Shown in pieces: positions 32,900-44,259 of a DNA stretch of 64,000 nucleotides. Positions within the stretch are counted from its first letter, which is position 1. The number at the start of each line of letters is the position of its first letter. The notes beneath the pieces were generated by a model, which was given only the letters and a program-made list of their open reading frames with translations, did not search any database and was not told the DNA's origin. The position numbers and the translations under genes are program-made. Source of the DNA: Termitomyces sp. T153 (taxonomy: Eukaryota; Basidiomycota; Agaricomycetes; Agaricales; Lyophyllaceae); assembly GCA_018296165.2 (NCBI GenBank), contig JACKQL020000141.1, positions 41,327 through 105,326 on the forward strand. The letters are read 5' to 3'.

Positions 32900-34690
32900 T
32901 TTTGAGAAATTAAAAGGGCCAGAATGCACTCTGGAGCCTCCAGATTTCATCCATGTCTTCCTCCACCTACTCTCCTGCAGTGTCCAGGTCTCCTCTCTCA
33001 TCATCCAGTTCTCCCTCCAAAGAGTCCAAGGAATGTTGGGATTGCCAGCAAGTCAAGGCAATGTACTGCAATTGTGAGTGTGATTCTGTTTCTTGTATTC
33101 CAGAATTACTGACTGATCTTTGACAGAGTTGTCCATGGCCATTGCAGGCCCCTCAGAGCTTTTGTCAGGCAGAGCACAGTTGGCAGTGGGGGCAGCCTCC
33201 ACCTTGCATTCTAGGCCTGGCCTTGGTCTGGGAGTAGTCCAGCCTGTTCCTGCAGCTTCTAGAGTTGTGCAGGTGGAGATAATGCTGGAGCAATTTGTGG
33301 AGGCCATGGGGCAGGCAAGGAGTCCTCTGACCCTTGAGTGGTGTCAGGTGGTGGCCCCAGTGAGTGATTGGTACAATCTTGCATTATCAGAGCTAACCCA
33401 TTCTCATAGTGCATGTCCTGCACCTGGTGGGGCAAGCAATGTGAGTTTGAGGAGCCCATGCCAGGGTTGTGGCAGGACATGTCAGTGTATCTCCCATGTT
33501 GCTTGTAGCACAAGAAGTGCTCTGTTACATTGAGTTGGCATGCTGCCTGTGTTGTGGTGGAGCAGGATTGGAATTAAGAGTGGGTCATGGTGCAGCTGGA
33601 GGAAGGGCAGAGGGGCAGAGTGTTGGGGCAGGGTTCCAGAGTAGAGGGTGGAGGTAGTGCAGAGCAGTCAATAATGAAGATCAGGCCCCTGCAGAGCATG
33701 TGGAGGGAGGGGGCCCCCTTGACACATGACAAGAGTAAGCAGAGAGTGTTCTCATCACTGGAGGTGGTGCCAAGTAAGTGGGCACAGGGTGAGCAGGCAA
33801 TGGCAGGGCCTCTGGGCTCCCAGGTGTACTCTCTGAGGTCTGGGAATCCCATGGAGCAGTCCACAGAAACATTGTGGTTGACTGCTGAGGCCTTTATGCA
33901 TTGCTGGATTAAGAGATTGGAGCTTGGCAATCCACAAGGAGGGGGTTCAAAGGTTTGGGGAGGATTGGGATGCAATGTGGAGGGAACAGGATGAGGCACA
34001 GAGGGATAGAAATGTGGCATAGAGGGACAACAATGTGGCCATGGGCATGGCCACAGAGCAGTTGTCCCAACTCCAGGGGTTGCAGGCATGGATGGGGCAG
34101 TTGCAGGCATGAGCAGAGATGGTGGAGATGGAGGCACAGGCAAGCCAGAGGGTGCCCTATGTAGAGGTCAGGCAGTTGCAGAAGTAGTGAGGAGGTAGGA
34201 GGCATGGCTTGCCAACAAGGCAGCCTTGGGGCAGTGGGGAATTTTTCATAAGTTAATCCTATTTCTTCTTCCTCTTGCTATGCTGATGTACTCTGGTAGA
34301 CTGGGCCTAGAAGCATTGAATTCTCCTGAACAGAGCATTGTTGGTGCTCATGTCCATCCACAATGGGCTGTTGAGGATGCCCAGAGATCTCCTGCTAGAG
34401 CTGGGGCAAGGCATAGGGCAGATGGAGTGTTTACTGGCAGGGCACTATTGGAGAGCAATAGCAGAACCGAGAGCATGGTGAAAGGTGGCAATGGACATTG
34501 GAGAACCTTTTCTGAGCCACCTAGACATTCTGGCAGTGGTGTTGGCCTAGCTGGAGGTGGACCTAGTGGGGAGGATAGTGGGAGTGAGGTCAGAGAGGAA
34601 GGGGAATTAGGGGATTTTCTTGAACTTGCACTCTATGCTGGACCCATCATACTTGTTATATTGTGTGATCTGTGTAGCATATACATATGA
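32900..34690 (+). pseudogene. antisense zinc-cluster ORF of gypsy-A (copy 2, E2)
   Basis: Plus-strand coding-like sequence, antisense to E2. At 33410-33520 it reads C-x2-C-x6-C-x15-Y-x2-C-x6-C, the same frame length and spacing as the cluster at 713-823, with the fourth cysteine changed to Tyr (TGT to TAT) and one internal TAG. Downstream frames continue with VVVEQDWN..EWVMVQLEEGQRGR (about 33545-33620) and a segment RSGNPMEQSTETLWLTAEAF (about 33835-33900). Not intact: stops and frame changes are present. Two diverged elements keeping this ORF in the same place argues that it is a family component, not chance. Function unknown. Confidence 0.6.
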
Positions 34691-37537
34691 CTTCTTGAAC
34701 CTTCAGCCTGAGCAGTTGAGCTCTTTTTTAGTTTTTAAGTAAGGGGAGTAGAAAGAAAAAACATGTAAAGAGTACTTGTGAGAGTTGAATCCCTAATAAG
34801 TCCAGAGGCAGAGGTTATGCCAACTAATGCCATCTGTATCTGCTAGTCCCAGGGGTCTCAGAGCTTGGTGGGGTATTGTCAATAGAAGTTCTGGAGTTTA
34901 GTGAGGGCTCTGTCAAGGTTTTGTTGGGGCTCCCAAGTGTTGTCCTCAGGCCCATAACTCTTCCAATGAACCAAGTATTGGAGTTGGCTGCAGACCAAGC
35001 AGGAGTCAAGGATCTGTTTGACCTTGTAGTGATATTTGTCCTTGGCTTTGACAGAGGATGGTCAACTGGGGCATTGCCCAGGGAAGGGGTCCAGAGCATG
35101 TTCTTTGAGGAGGTGCACATGGAACACAGGATGGAGGCCCTTCAAGCCCAGGGGTAGGTCAAGCTTATAGGCATGCATGGAAATCTTTTAGAGGACTTTG
35201 AAGAGGCCAAGTCATTTGTAATTGAGCTTGACAGAGGGCCTCTGGGTTTTGAGGTTTTGTCAATCAAGCTAAACCAGGGTGCCAGGGGGCCAGTCAGGGG
35301 TAGGATCTTGTTGGGCATTGGTATGTTTGGAGTATGCTTGATTGGCAGTGTTGATCTTGTTCTGAAGAAACTGGTGAAGGGATCAGAGGTCTTCAGCAAC
35401 TTTGTTAGCAATGTGGGAGGGGATATCTGTGAGGGATAGCATGAGTCAGGAGTTGTAGCCCTTGTTGGCATAGAAGGGGGAAACTTTGGTGGCAGAATGA
35501 GGTGTGTTGTTGTAGGTAAACTCAGTGAGAGGGAGTTCTGCATGCTAGTCATTCTGTAAATAGTTAATATAGAGGCAAAGATACTGTTCCAATGTCTGGT
35601 TCACTTGGTCTGTCTATCTGTCAGTCTCCAGATGGTAGGCAGTCAAAAGGTTGGTTTTTATTTCAAGTGCCTTGCATAGCAACTTCTAGAAACAGGAGAC
35701 AAATAGAGGTCTGCAGTTGGATATGATGTTGTTCAGGAGTCTGTGCTTGGAGAAAACATGTTCAAGGAATAGTTTGGCAAACTTTGGAGCATTGTCAGTG
35801 GTGTGGCAGGGGATGAAGAGGGCTTGCTTGGTGAGGTGGCAGACTATGACAAGAATTGCATCAAAGCCTTTGGAATTGGGGAGTTCAACAATGTGATCCA
35901 TTGAGATCAAGGACTAGGGGCACTGACCAATGGGGAGGGGTTTCAGCAGTCCATGAGGGCAGTGGTGAGGTACTTTGGCTTGGAGGCAAGATTTGCATGC
36001 TCTGACATATTGTGTGACATCCTTCTTCATTCCTGGCCAAAAGTAAGTCTGGGAGAGGAGCTGGAGAGTCTTATGGATTCCTGGGTGCCCACAGAATTTG
36101 TGGTTATGGTATTGCTGGAGTATGTCAAGATAAATGGACTTGTGGTCTGAAGCATAGATTTGTCCACTCCAGAGTAGGAGGCAGTGGTCCAGAGACAGCA
36201 TGAAGGGGTTATCAGCATTTGACTCATCAGCAGAGTTGTTGCAGGGGTTGTTTTGAGTGAAGAAGGAGTCTGGGGGTGAATTTTTGATTTAGTGGAGGAT
36301 TCCTTCTTCATCTAAAATCAGCACAACATGCAAATGTTCAGGGGGGCTTACCACTTGATAGTTGAATGTGTTCCACTCAGCTTCAAATGACTTCTTTGGA
36401 TATACATTGGACCTCCAAGTGAGTGCATCAGGCTTTGTGCTGAGTTGCTTGGGGTAGTAATGGATGGTGAAGTCATACTCTGAGAGGGTTTTGGACCATC
36501 AAGCTTGGGAGGAGGCTGAGTTGTTTTGTGGTCATGAAGTACTGCAGATTGTTGTGGTCAGAGTAGACTTGAATGCAGTGCAGAGATCACTCAATGTAGG
36601 CCTGCCACTAATGGAAGGCTTTGATGATTGTGAGGAGTTCTTTGTTGTAGATATTGAAGTTGATCTCTGCAGGGATCATTAAGCAAGTGTAGAAGGTGAC
36701 AGGGTGGAGTTCCTTGCCTCTGCTGTTCAACTGGGAGAGTGTTCTGGCAATGGTGTAGTCAGAGGCATCATATTTGAGTATGATTGGCAGGAAGAGGTTG
36801 AAGTAGCAGAGGATCAGGGCAGAGGTGAAGGCCTTCTTAAGGAGGAGGAACATGCTCTGGCACTTGCTGTCCCAGTCCCAAGAGGTGTCTTTCTGCATGA
36901 GCCAGTTGAGGGGTTTGGTGATTCTGGAGTAGTTGTTGATGAATCAGCAGTAAAAGTTAGCAAACCTCAGAAATGACTGTATCTCTTTGACATTCTGCAG
37001 CAGGGGCCAGCTGAGGATGGCTTTGACCTTGGCAGAGTCCATGCATATGCCATTGGGAGTGATGATTACTCTGAGGTATTCAACCTCCATCATATGGAAT
37101 GAGCATTTTTTGGGTTTGGCATGAAGGTGGTATTCCCAGAGTCATTATAGGATGCAGCAGACATGCTCCAGATGCTCCTCCAGTGAATTCAAGTAGATCA
37201 AGATGTTGTCCAGGTATACAATTACAAAGATGTTGTTCATGTCATGGAATATATTGTTCATGTACTGGAACATGGTTGGGGAGTTAGTCATTCCAAAGGG
37301 CATTACTAGATACTCAAAGAGGCCATAGTGGGTGCAAAAAGCAGTTTTCCATTCATGTCCTGGAGCAATCTGGACATTGTTGTAGCTAGAGCAGAGGTCT
37401 ATTTTTGTGTAGATCTTGGCACTGTGGAGGTGGTCAACAAGGTCTCCAATCAGGGGGAGAGGATACCAGTTCTGTTTAGTGACTTTGTTGAGTTCCTGAT
37501 AATCTACACAGAGTCAGAGTAACCTGTCCTTCTTCTT

Positions 37538-38014
37538 TGTAAGGGGATGACCCCTTTATGGGTAACTCCAACTCTATCTGGCCTTAGTCACAGGTATAGC
37601 ATCATCTCTAGCATATCTGACCAACTGGCTGCTGAGCCCCTGCACCCTCCAGACAGTATTAGTCAGCCCTTTGTAGTAATCAGACTCTATTTCTCCTTTT
37701 GACATATTGATAGTCATTACTGCTTAGCATATCCAGGCTGCTTACTACATATAGCATTAGTCATAGTATAGCCACAAAGGTAGTATATAAGCTGATCACA
37801 AGAATAAAATATCCTTTGACCAATCAATAGCAGCATTCCCCAGGTCTATCTAGTGAATTGACTGTGAGAGCCCCAGCATTGTTACCTTAGCTTAGCTTGC
37901 TGTGCTCACCCCTTGTCTGCTTCTTAGCTGCTTCTTGCTCCTTTGATGCTCACTCATTGCTTGTGATCACTCACTCTAGCTGGGCTTATCTGTGGTCATA
38001 CTCATTCCCTCACA
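37538..38014 (-). mobile_element. solo LTR, family D, inserted in E2 RT
   Basis: Inverted copy of the 29732-30196 LTR: window-strand ends TGTAAGGGGAT and CCCTCACA. It splits the RT frame between the KKKD and FAK codons; the join is in a T-rich run, so the TSD (TTCTT/TTTTT) is not clean. Confidence 0.8.
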
Positions 38015-39097
38015 TTTTTGGCAAATGGGACCAGAGTGCCAGCAGCAGAGATCAATGGGCATATGAAAGCTTTTCTGAGCATGTTGTTGAGGTAGTTCTT
38101 CAGGGCCTGGAGTTTGATCTCAGACATATTGTAGATTTTGCCAAATGCAGGTGAGGCACCTTCTTTGAGATTGATCTTGTAATCATAGGAGAATGCAAAG
38201 AAAGCTCTTTTGCACTTCCTTCAGAGAATATATTAGCAAATTCATAATACTCTGAGGAAACTACTTTGTATAGGATCTTTCCTCAGTTGTGCATTCTGGC
38301 AGGGTAGCTTCAGCATGGAGGTATTCTTCTGGTAGGGCTGGTGTGATCTGCAGCTGGAAGGCAGGGGTGCCGTCTTGTAAAATGTGTGCAAAGGAGATAG
38401 CACTGATGATTTTGATGTTGAGGTCTCTGGGATCAATGGGAGTGGGTGACAGGGTGGTTGTGGCTGGGTCCAGAGCAGTGGCAGGGTTGTTCAGAGAGGT
38501 TGGGCATTGTTGGTTGGGGTACTGCAGACCTTGGTATTGATTCTGGAGTATGTTAGGGGGCAGTTGTTGCAATTTGCTAGAGGGTGACTAAGGTGGGGGC
38601 ACTTTGTGTTCACCTTTTTGATTGCTGTTGAGAGTTGAAGAACTTTGGGTTGCTCTGGGAGTGTTGGCATTGAGGTCAGGGACATTGGAATCCAAGATGG
38701 ACTGAAGGCAGAGGGGGATAGTGGCTGCTAGACTTGCTTTGGAGCTGGGTAATTGCATGGTGAGGTTCTTCTAGTTGATGTTGGAGTTGACATCCTGCAG
38801 CTACAGAAGTCCAAGCATGATTGGAGTTGACAGGAGGAGCTGGGTAATCAGGAGCTGAGCCTGGAATCTTAGGTTATTGTCAAGGGTGAGGGTGTTGTTG
38901 TAGTATTGAGTGATTCCCATCTTGGTAGGGCTTTCATCAAAGAGTTGGAGCCCAAGGGATTTGTCAAGGTTGTGGTGTTGGAGGTCAAGCTGGCTGCTGA
39001 CAAATGTGCTAGAGGCACCACTGTTGATGAGGGTGGGGAGGACTATGGGTGAGCCATTGAGTTGGACATTGAAGAGTGAGGCTGGGCTAGTTAATGC

Positions 39098-40132
39098 TAT
39101 CAGGTTCTGCTAACTATGGGGGCTCAGCTACACTGGGTGAGTACTTACTAGGCAGATACAATGTTCTGTGCTTATAACCTAGTGCTTTGGAGTTGGTGCA
39201 GAGTGGAGAGACTTGCAAGGAGAAGCTGAGGGGAGTGATCCAAGCAAGTCTGGAGTGGTCCAGGGAAGTCTAAGACCAAGTATATTAGATGTTAACTTGG
39301 GTGGGCATCAGGTACAAGTTCATAGGCATGCAAATAGATTGTGGAGTACACAGAGGCTTTGCAAGTGATGGGGGTGGAGCTGGAGTCTGACAGGGAGGTA
39401 ATCAAGACTTGATGGGTTCTGGGGCTAAGCAAGGAGCAAGGTCTGGAGTCGTCATAAGAATGTTTGGGGGTTGTAGCATGTGTGCAGAGTTTGTATTGAT
39501 GTTGGAGTTGAAAGGAACTTAGAGAAACAAAGAAAGTAGAGACAATCAAGATGAGACAGAGGCAAGATAAGATGAGACTGAGAAGGAGACAGAGATAGAA
39601 AGAAACATGAGACACAAGTAACCAGTTAATGTAATATCAAGACTAAAGTATGGGGTGCTACTTTATAGATTATATACTGACTACTGGAGAGCTCTGGGGG
39701 GCAGTGGGTGTGGTGGCATGGCTCAACAGAGCCATGCAGAGTCAACAGGTATCAGTTGAAATTGAGGAGTGAGCCACAGCAATATTCTGATGGGATCAAT
39801 TGAGGGTGTGGGTTGCTCTGGTATTGTTATGATGCTCTAGAGGAGGTTGGGTGAGTCAGGGTAGTGAGCCAGAGACACATGATGGAGTCAGGAATGGTGG
39901 GGGAGGGTTCCAGGGACTCAGGTGAGTCAAGAGAAGTATTGACAGCTGCAGAGAAGGTTGTCAGAATTAGCCAGGGGGCTGTTGGAGTTTGCCAGAAAAG
40001 CATTGGAGTTGCCTGGGGTGGCTGCAGAGGGTGTTTAATGGTTGGGGGTTTTGACAAGGCATTGGGGGAGGGACTCTGGGGAAGTGAGCAGGCTTGAGAT
40101 GGTGTCAGGGGTCCAGGGAGTGGGTCATGACA
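39098..40132 (-). mobile_element. solo gypsy-A LTR nested in E2
   Basis: Minus-strand LTR TGTCATGACCC..CCTGATA with a perfect 5-bp TSD AATGC (39093-39097 and 40133-40137). Removing it with one TSD copy restores the E2 protease frame across the site (..NPCI N.PSL..). Confidence 0.9.
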
Positions 40133-40664
40133 AATGCAGGGATTAGTGGAGTGGAGCCATGAGAAGCTTAGGATGACAGAGGCAGAGGGGTGTAGTTTTG
40201 TGACAAGTAATTGGAGTTCTTGTTGTCATACATTGGCAAAGGTCACAGTTATTTCCATGTAATGTGTGATATTGCTAGTGGAAGTTGGGTCACCATTAAA
40301 AAGTTTGAGAAGGATTGGAGTGGGGAGACATTGGAGGTGTTGAGGAGCAAGCACTGCCAGGGATTTGTCAATGAAGTTATTTGTGGTGCTGCTGTTGACC
40401 AGTGTGGAGATGGGATTGTCAGAGAAGGAGAGGGTGGTGCAGAGAAGGAGGGTGGTGGAGGAGTGGGAAGAGACATATGCTGGGAGGTTGTCCAGGGTGA
40501 GTACCATTGTGCAGAGGAGTGTGGCCAGGGTGGAGAAGATGTTGGGGTCTGGTCCGCAGTCTAGTGCATCTTTGAGACCTAAACTGCTGACTCATTTTCC
40601 ATAAACTGGTAGTTGCAGTCTTTCCTGTCAATGGTCCATATGGCACATCCCATCATCTGGTGTT

Positions 40665-41706
40665 TGTCATGACCCACTCCACAGACCTCCACCATCACTC
40701 CCAGCCCCCTCATTTCCCCAGAGTCCTTCTCAACACCCCACCCAACTTCTCCAACTCTCTGCGCCTACTCCAGGTAACTCTGACACTTCTCTGGCAAACC
40801 CTAACAATCCACTGGCCAACTCGGACACCTTCTCTGCAGTCATTGACACTTCTCTTGAGTTCCTAGAACCCTCCTCTGCTGTTCCTGACCCCATTATATG
40901 CCTCCAACCCCCCCTACTCTAGTTCTCTGACCTGCCCCAAAGCACCATAATGACCCTGGATAGCTCATGTCTCCAGCTGATCCCATTAGAATATCACTGC
41001 AGCCTGCCCCTTGATCATACTCAACACTCATTAACACTGTGCAGCCCTGTCAAGTCCCACCACCATGCCCACCATCCTCTAGATCTATCCAGTAGTCAGT
41101 ATATGAGTTGTAAAGTAGCTCCTCATACTCTAGTCTTGATATTACTTGCATTAACTGGTTACTTGTGTTTTGTGTTTTGTTCTATCTTTGTTTCTATTTC
41201 TAGTCTCAAATCTATTTCTTTTCTCTGTCTCATCTTGCCTCAACTCCATCTCATCTTGACTATCTATATTTCTTTTGTCTCTCTAAGTTTCTTCCAACTC
41301 CAATGTCAGTACAAACTCCGCACACATGCTATAAACCCCAAACATTCTTATAACAGCTCCAGACCTTGCTCTTTACTTGGCCCCAGAACACATCAAGTTT
41401 GAAATGATCACCCATCAAACTCTGGCTCTGCTCCCATCACTAGCAAAGCCTCTGTCTAACCTGCAATCTATTTATGTGCTTACAAACTTGTTCCTGATGC
41501 CCACCTAAGCCCAACATTAATATACTTGGTCTTAGACTTCTCCAGACCACTCCAGACTTGCTCAGACCACTCTCCCCAGCTTCTCCTTGCAAGTCTCTCC
41601 ACTCTGTGCCAACTCTGAAGCACTAGGTTATAAGCACAGGACATTGCATCTGCCTAGTAAGGATTTGCCAGTATAGCTGAGCCTCCATTGTCAGCAGAAC
41701 CTGATA
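40665..41706 (+). repeat. gypsy-A 5' LTR of E3
   Basis: TGTCATGACCC..CCTGATA, followed at once by the primer-binding-site-like sequence TGATATCAAG. The same order (LTR end, then TAATATCAAGAC) is seen for the E2 5' LTR. Confidence 0.85.
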
Positions 41707-41737
41707 TGATATCAAGACTCCCCCTTACTCCATTTTC

Positions 41738-44240
41738 AATGTCTGTGTATAACCTTGCATACAACTCTGCCAGCTATCTAATCAACATCTATGGTTGGCT
41801 GGCCCCTGAAAACTCAGACACCCCATTTTATTTAGGCTCCTCTGTGGATCAGTACGTCTCCTGCCACTGGACTCCTGACCCCAACCTGGCATTCTATGCC
41901 CCCTCCATCAGCCATGGAATCCCTCCAGGCTAGCACTGCTCTCCAGCATTTCTTGCCAATGGCAGCAACCCCTACATCTACCCTAGAGGATACTCTGCAG
42001 TGCTCTCTAACCCCGTCTACCTTCCCCCTGCCCACTACTATGTGTACCCAGTTCCCACTGCAGCTCCAGCCCCTCTGGAGCACTCAGATAATTATTCTCC
42101 TTCTCATCTGCCATTCTCCACTCAAATTCCCCCTTTTCCTAGATAGCAAAGGGTCAAAGCCTATGTCTGACAGTGTAATGAAGTCCTCCATTTCCTCCAC
42201 CTCTCTCCTGCAGAATTTGCAAGACATGCTCATACCCTCCTCATCAACTTGGGCTACTCCAACACTCCAGCAACTCTGGAAGTTTGGGTGGACTCAACTT
42301 CCACAAATGCTATTTGCAAGGAAATCTCCCAGAAACAATGCAAGGCACCCTAGGCATTGATGCTAACTTATAGAACAAGCTCCATGCATTGGTCAAGAAA
42401 ATCCACACTAGTCCAAACCCCTGCCCATTCAAAGACCCTCTGGACCCCTCCCACTCCTTCTATGTGCAATGCAAGAAACCTGTGGGGACACGTAGTGAAG
42501 CTCCACCTCTCATTCCCTGCCAGCAGGAAGAACTCAACACAGCCTCCAGCATCTTGAGGAACCTCAACTCTATGGGGGGATTGTTTGACCAACCTGCCAC
42601 CCACACTTTGGCCCTCTCCACTTGCTCCCAGGCCAACTCTGTCCCCAGTGCCTTCCATACCTGGGATCAGCCCACCATCCCCAAACCCCATATGCAACAG
42701 CTGCCCCCACATATTGACAACAACAACCAGACTCTCTCCTACATCAACAAGCCTGGTAATTCTGCTGACAAGCCCACCCTGTGCAATGGCCATCCATGAG
42801 ACAGACCCTCCCATTTTAATCTCTGTGCCCCCTGTACCAACATGCCTCCACCCTGCCAGAACATTGCAGCCCCTCTAAGTCAGCCCACAAGCCCTGGGGC
42901 ACCCCAACCCCCTTTTTCTGCTAATCTCCCTTGCTCCCCACCTGTCCCAATGCCCAACCCTCCCACCAACACCAATTACTTTGGACCCCCCACCCCTGGA
43001 GGACCCCCTCTCCATTAATGGGCCCCTGGGCCTCCCCTAGGTAATGTAGGCAGCCTTCTGGTGGCAGACCTCCCAATGGTGGACCACTTGGAGGATGGGG
43101 CCTGGCTATGAACAACTTCCCCCAGCATGGCAATAGAAACAACAACAACTACTACTACTACTACAATGCTGGACCCCTGCTCCGAGCCCAAAACACCCAG
43201 GATGACACTCACAATGCACTAGCTTGGGAAGGAAAACTTGACATTGAAAAGCAAGAACCCTTCACTGGTTGCAATACCTGGAAGTGGTGCATCTTTCTAA
43301 CCCAGTGTCTAATGATGTTCCAAGCTAAGCCCATTACCTTCTAGCTTGAAAGCTTACAAGTAGCCTTTGCTGCATCATATTTGCAGAGGATTGCCTTTGA
43401 TCATTACACTATGCTATTCTAGTTTGATTCCAACAACTCCATGCTCTCCAATTGGCTTGCTTGCACCCAGAAATTCTCAAGTAAGTTTAGCATCTTTGAC
43501 ACTATAGCAGAGGTGGAGGAAAACCTCTTCAACCTCTGGATGCATAACAACAAATGTTTCATGACCTTCATTGTATGATTCAAGCAGGAAGCCTACAAAA
43601 CCAGGTGGAACTACAATGCCCTCCACTTCACCCTCTGTTGTGCCCTGCCTCAATGAATCAAGGACATCCTCTGCCTCACACTCAAGCAAACCACCTACAA
43701 CAGGTACAAAACACTTGTTACCCAGGTCAACCAATGTTACTGGAAAGACCAGAGCAAGAACATGGCACCCTGGACTTTGTGGAACACCTCTGGCAACACC
43801 AACTGGCAGGATGGAGCAACCAACAGCACTTGACCCTTAATTCCTACTAACTCTATTAACCCTGTGCCCCATTTTCCTCTAGGCCAAGGACCTTCCAGTG
43901 CCAATTGACCTCCAGGACAGCACCCCCCTGCCCAGCTCAATGCTGCCAACCTTCAGGAGGCCTTGGAACCCCAGGACACTGATCCCAACAACTACAACAA
44001 CATTCCACACTCCATGGACAACCAAGAAGCCCTATGTGCAAACAAGATTTAGGATAGGCCATGGATCAATGTACCAGAGGAAACTCAGGAGAAAGGACAG
44101 AAAGAAGGTGCATGCATCCTATGTAGTAAGCAGGGACACTTTATTCGCAGTTGTCCTAAACAACAGGTGATGGGATGCACCATGTGGACAATTGATGGAG
44201 AAGACTGTGATTATCAATTTATGGAAAATGAGTTGGCAGT
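41738..44240 (+). pseudogene. E3 gag
   Basis: Gag begins at an ATG (41738, MSVYNLAYNSA) homologous to E2 gag at 47486. Long proline/serine/asparagine-rich frames follow, broken by several stops and shifts. The nucleocapsid zinc knuckle C-x2-C-x4-H-x4-C (CILCSKQGHFIRSC) is intact at 44113-44154. Gag packages the element RNA in virus-like particles; this copy cannot make an intact product. Confidence 0.75.
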
Positions 44241-44259
44241 TTAGGTCTTGAAGATGCAC

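Larger units (their letters stand above)
34879..40664 (-). pseudogene. E2 pol remnant: protease, RT, RNase H, integrase, chromodomain
   Basis: Order on the minus strand: zinc-knuckle end and first retropepsin-like domain (40640-40226), second retropepsin-like domain (39092-38600, after the solo LTR), RT (about 38330-36990, interrupted by the D LTR; catalytic motif reads YLDN near 37213), RNase H (about 36990-36590, ending at a KAFH-type segment), integrase with the HHCC finger (GHPGIH .. CKSC, 36110-36000) and core (about 35910-35690), and a C-terminal chromodomain (LVHWKSYGPEDNTWEP, stop at 34879). Stops replace conserved Arg codons (for example in the LCVDY segment near 37518). Non-functional. 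Confidence 0.8.

Noticed and set aside
39098..40132. 5' LTR of the E2 element
   Set aside because: It is flanked by AATGC on both sides and interrupts protease coding sequence, so it is a solo insertion; the true 5' LTR is at 47519-48569.
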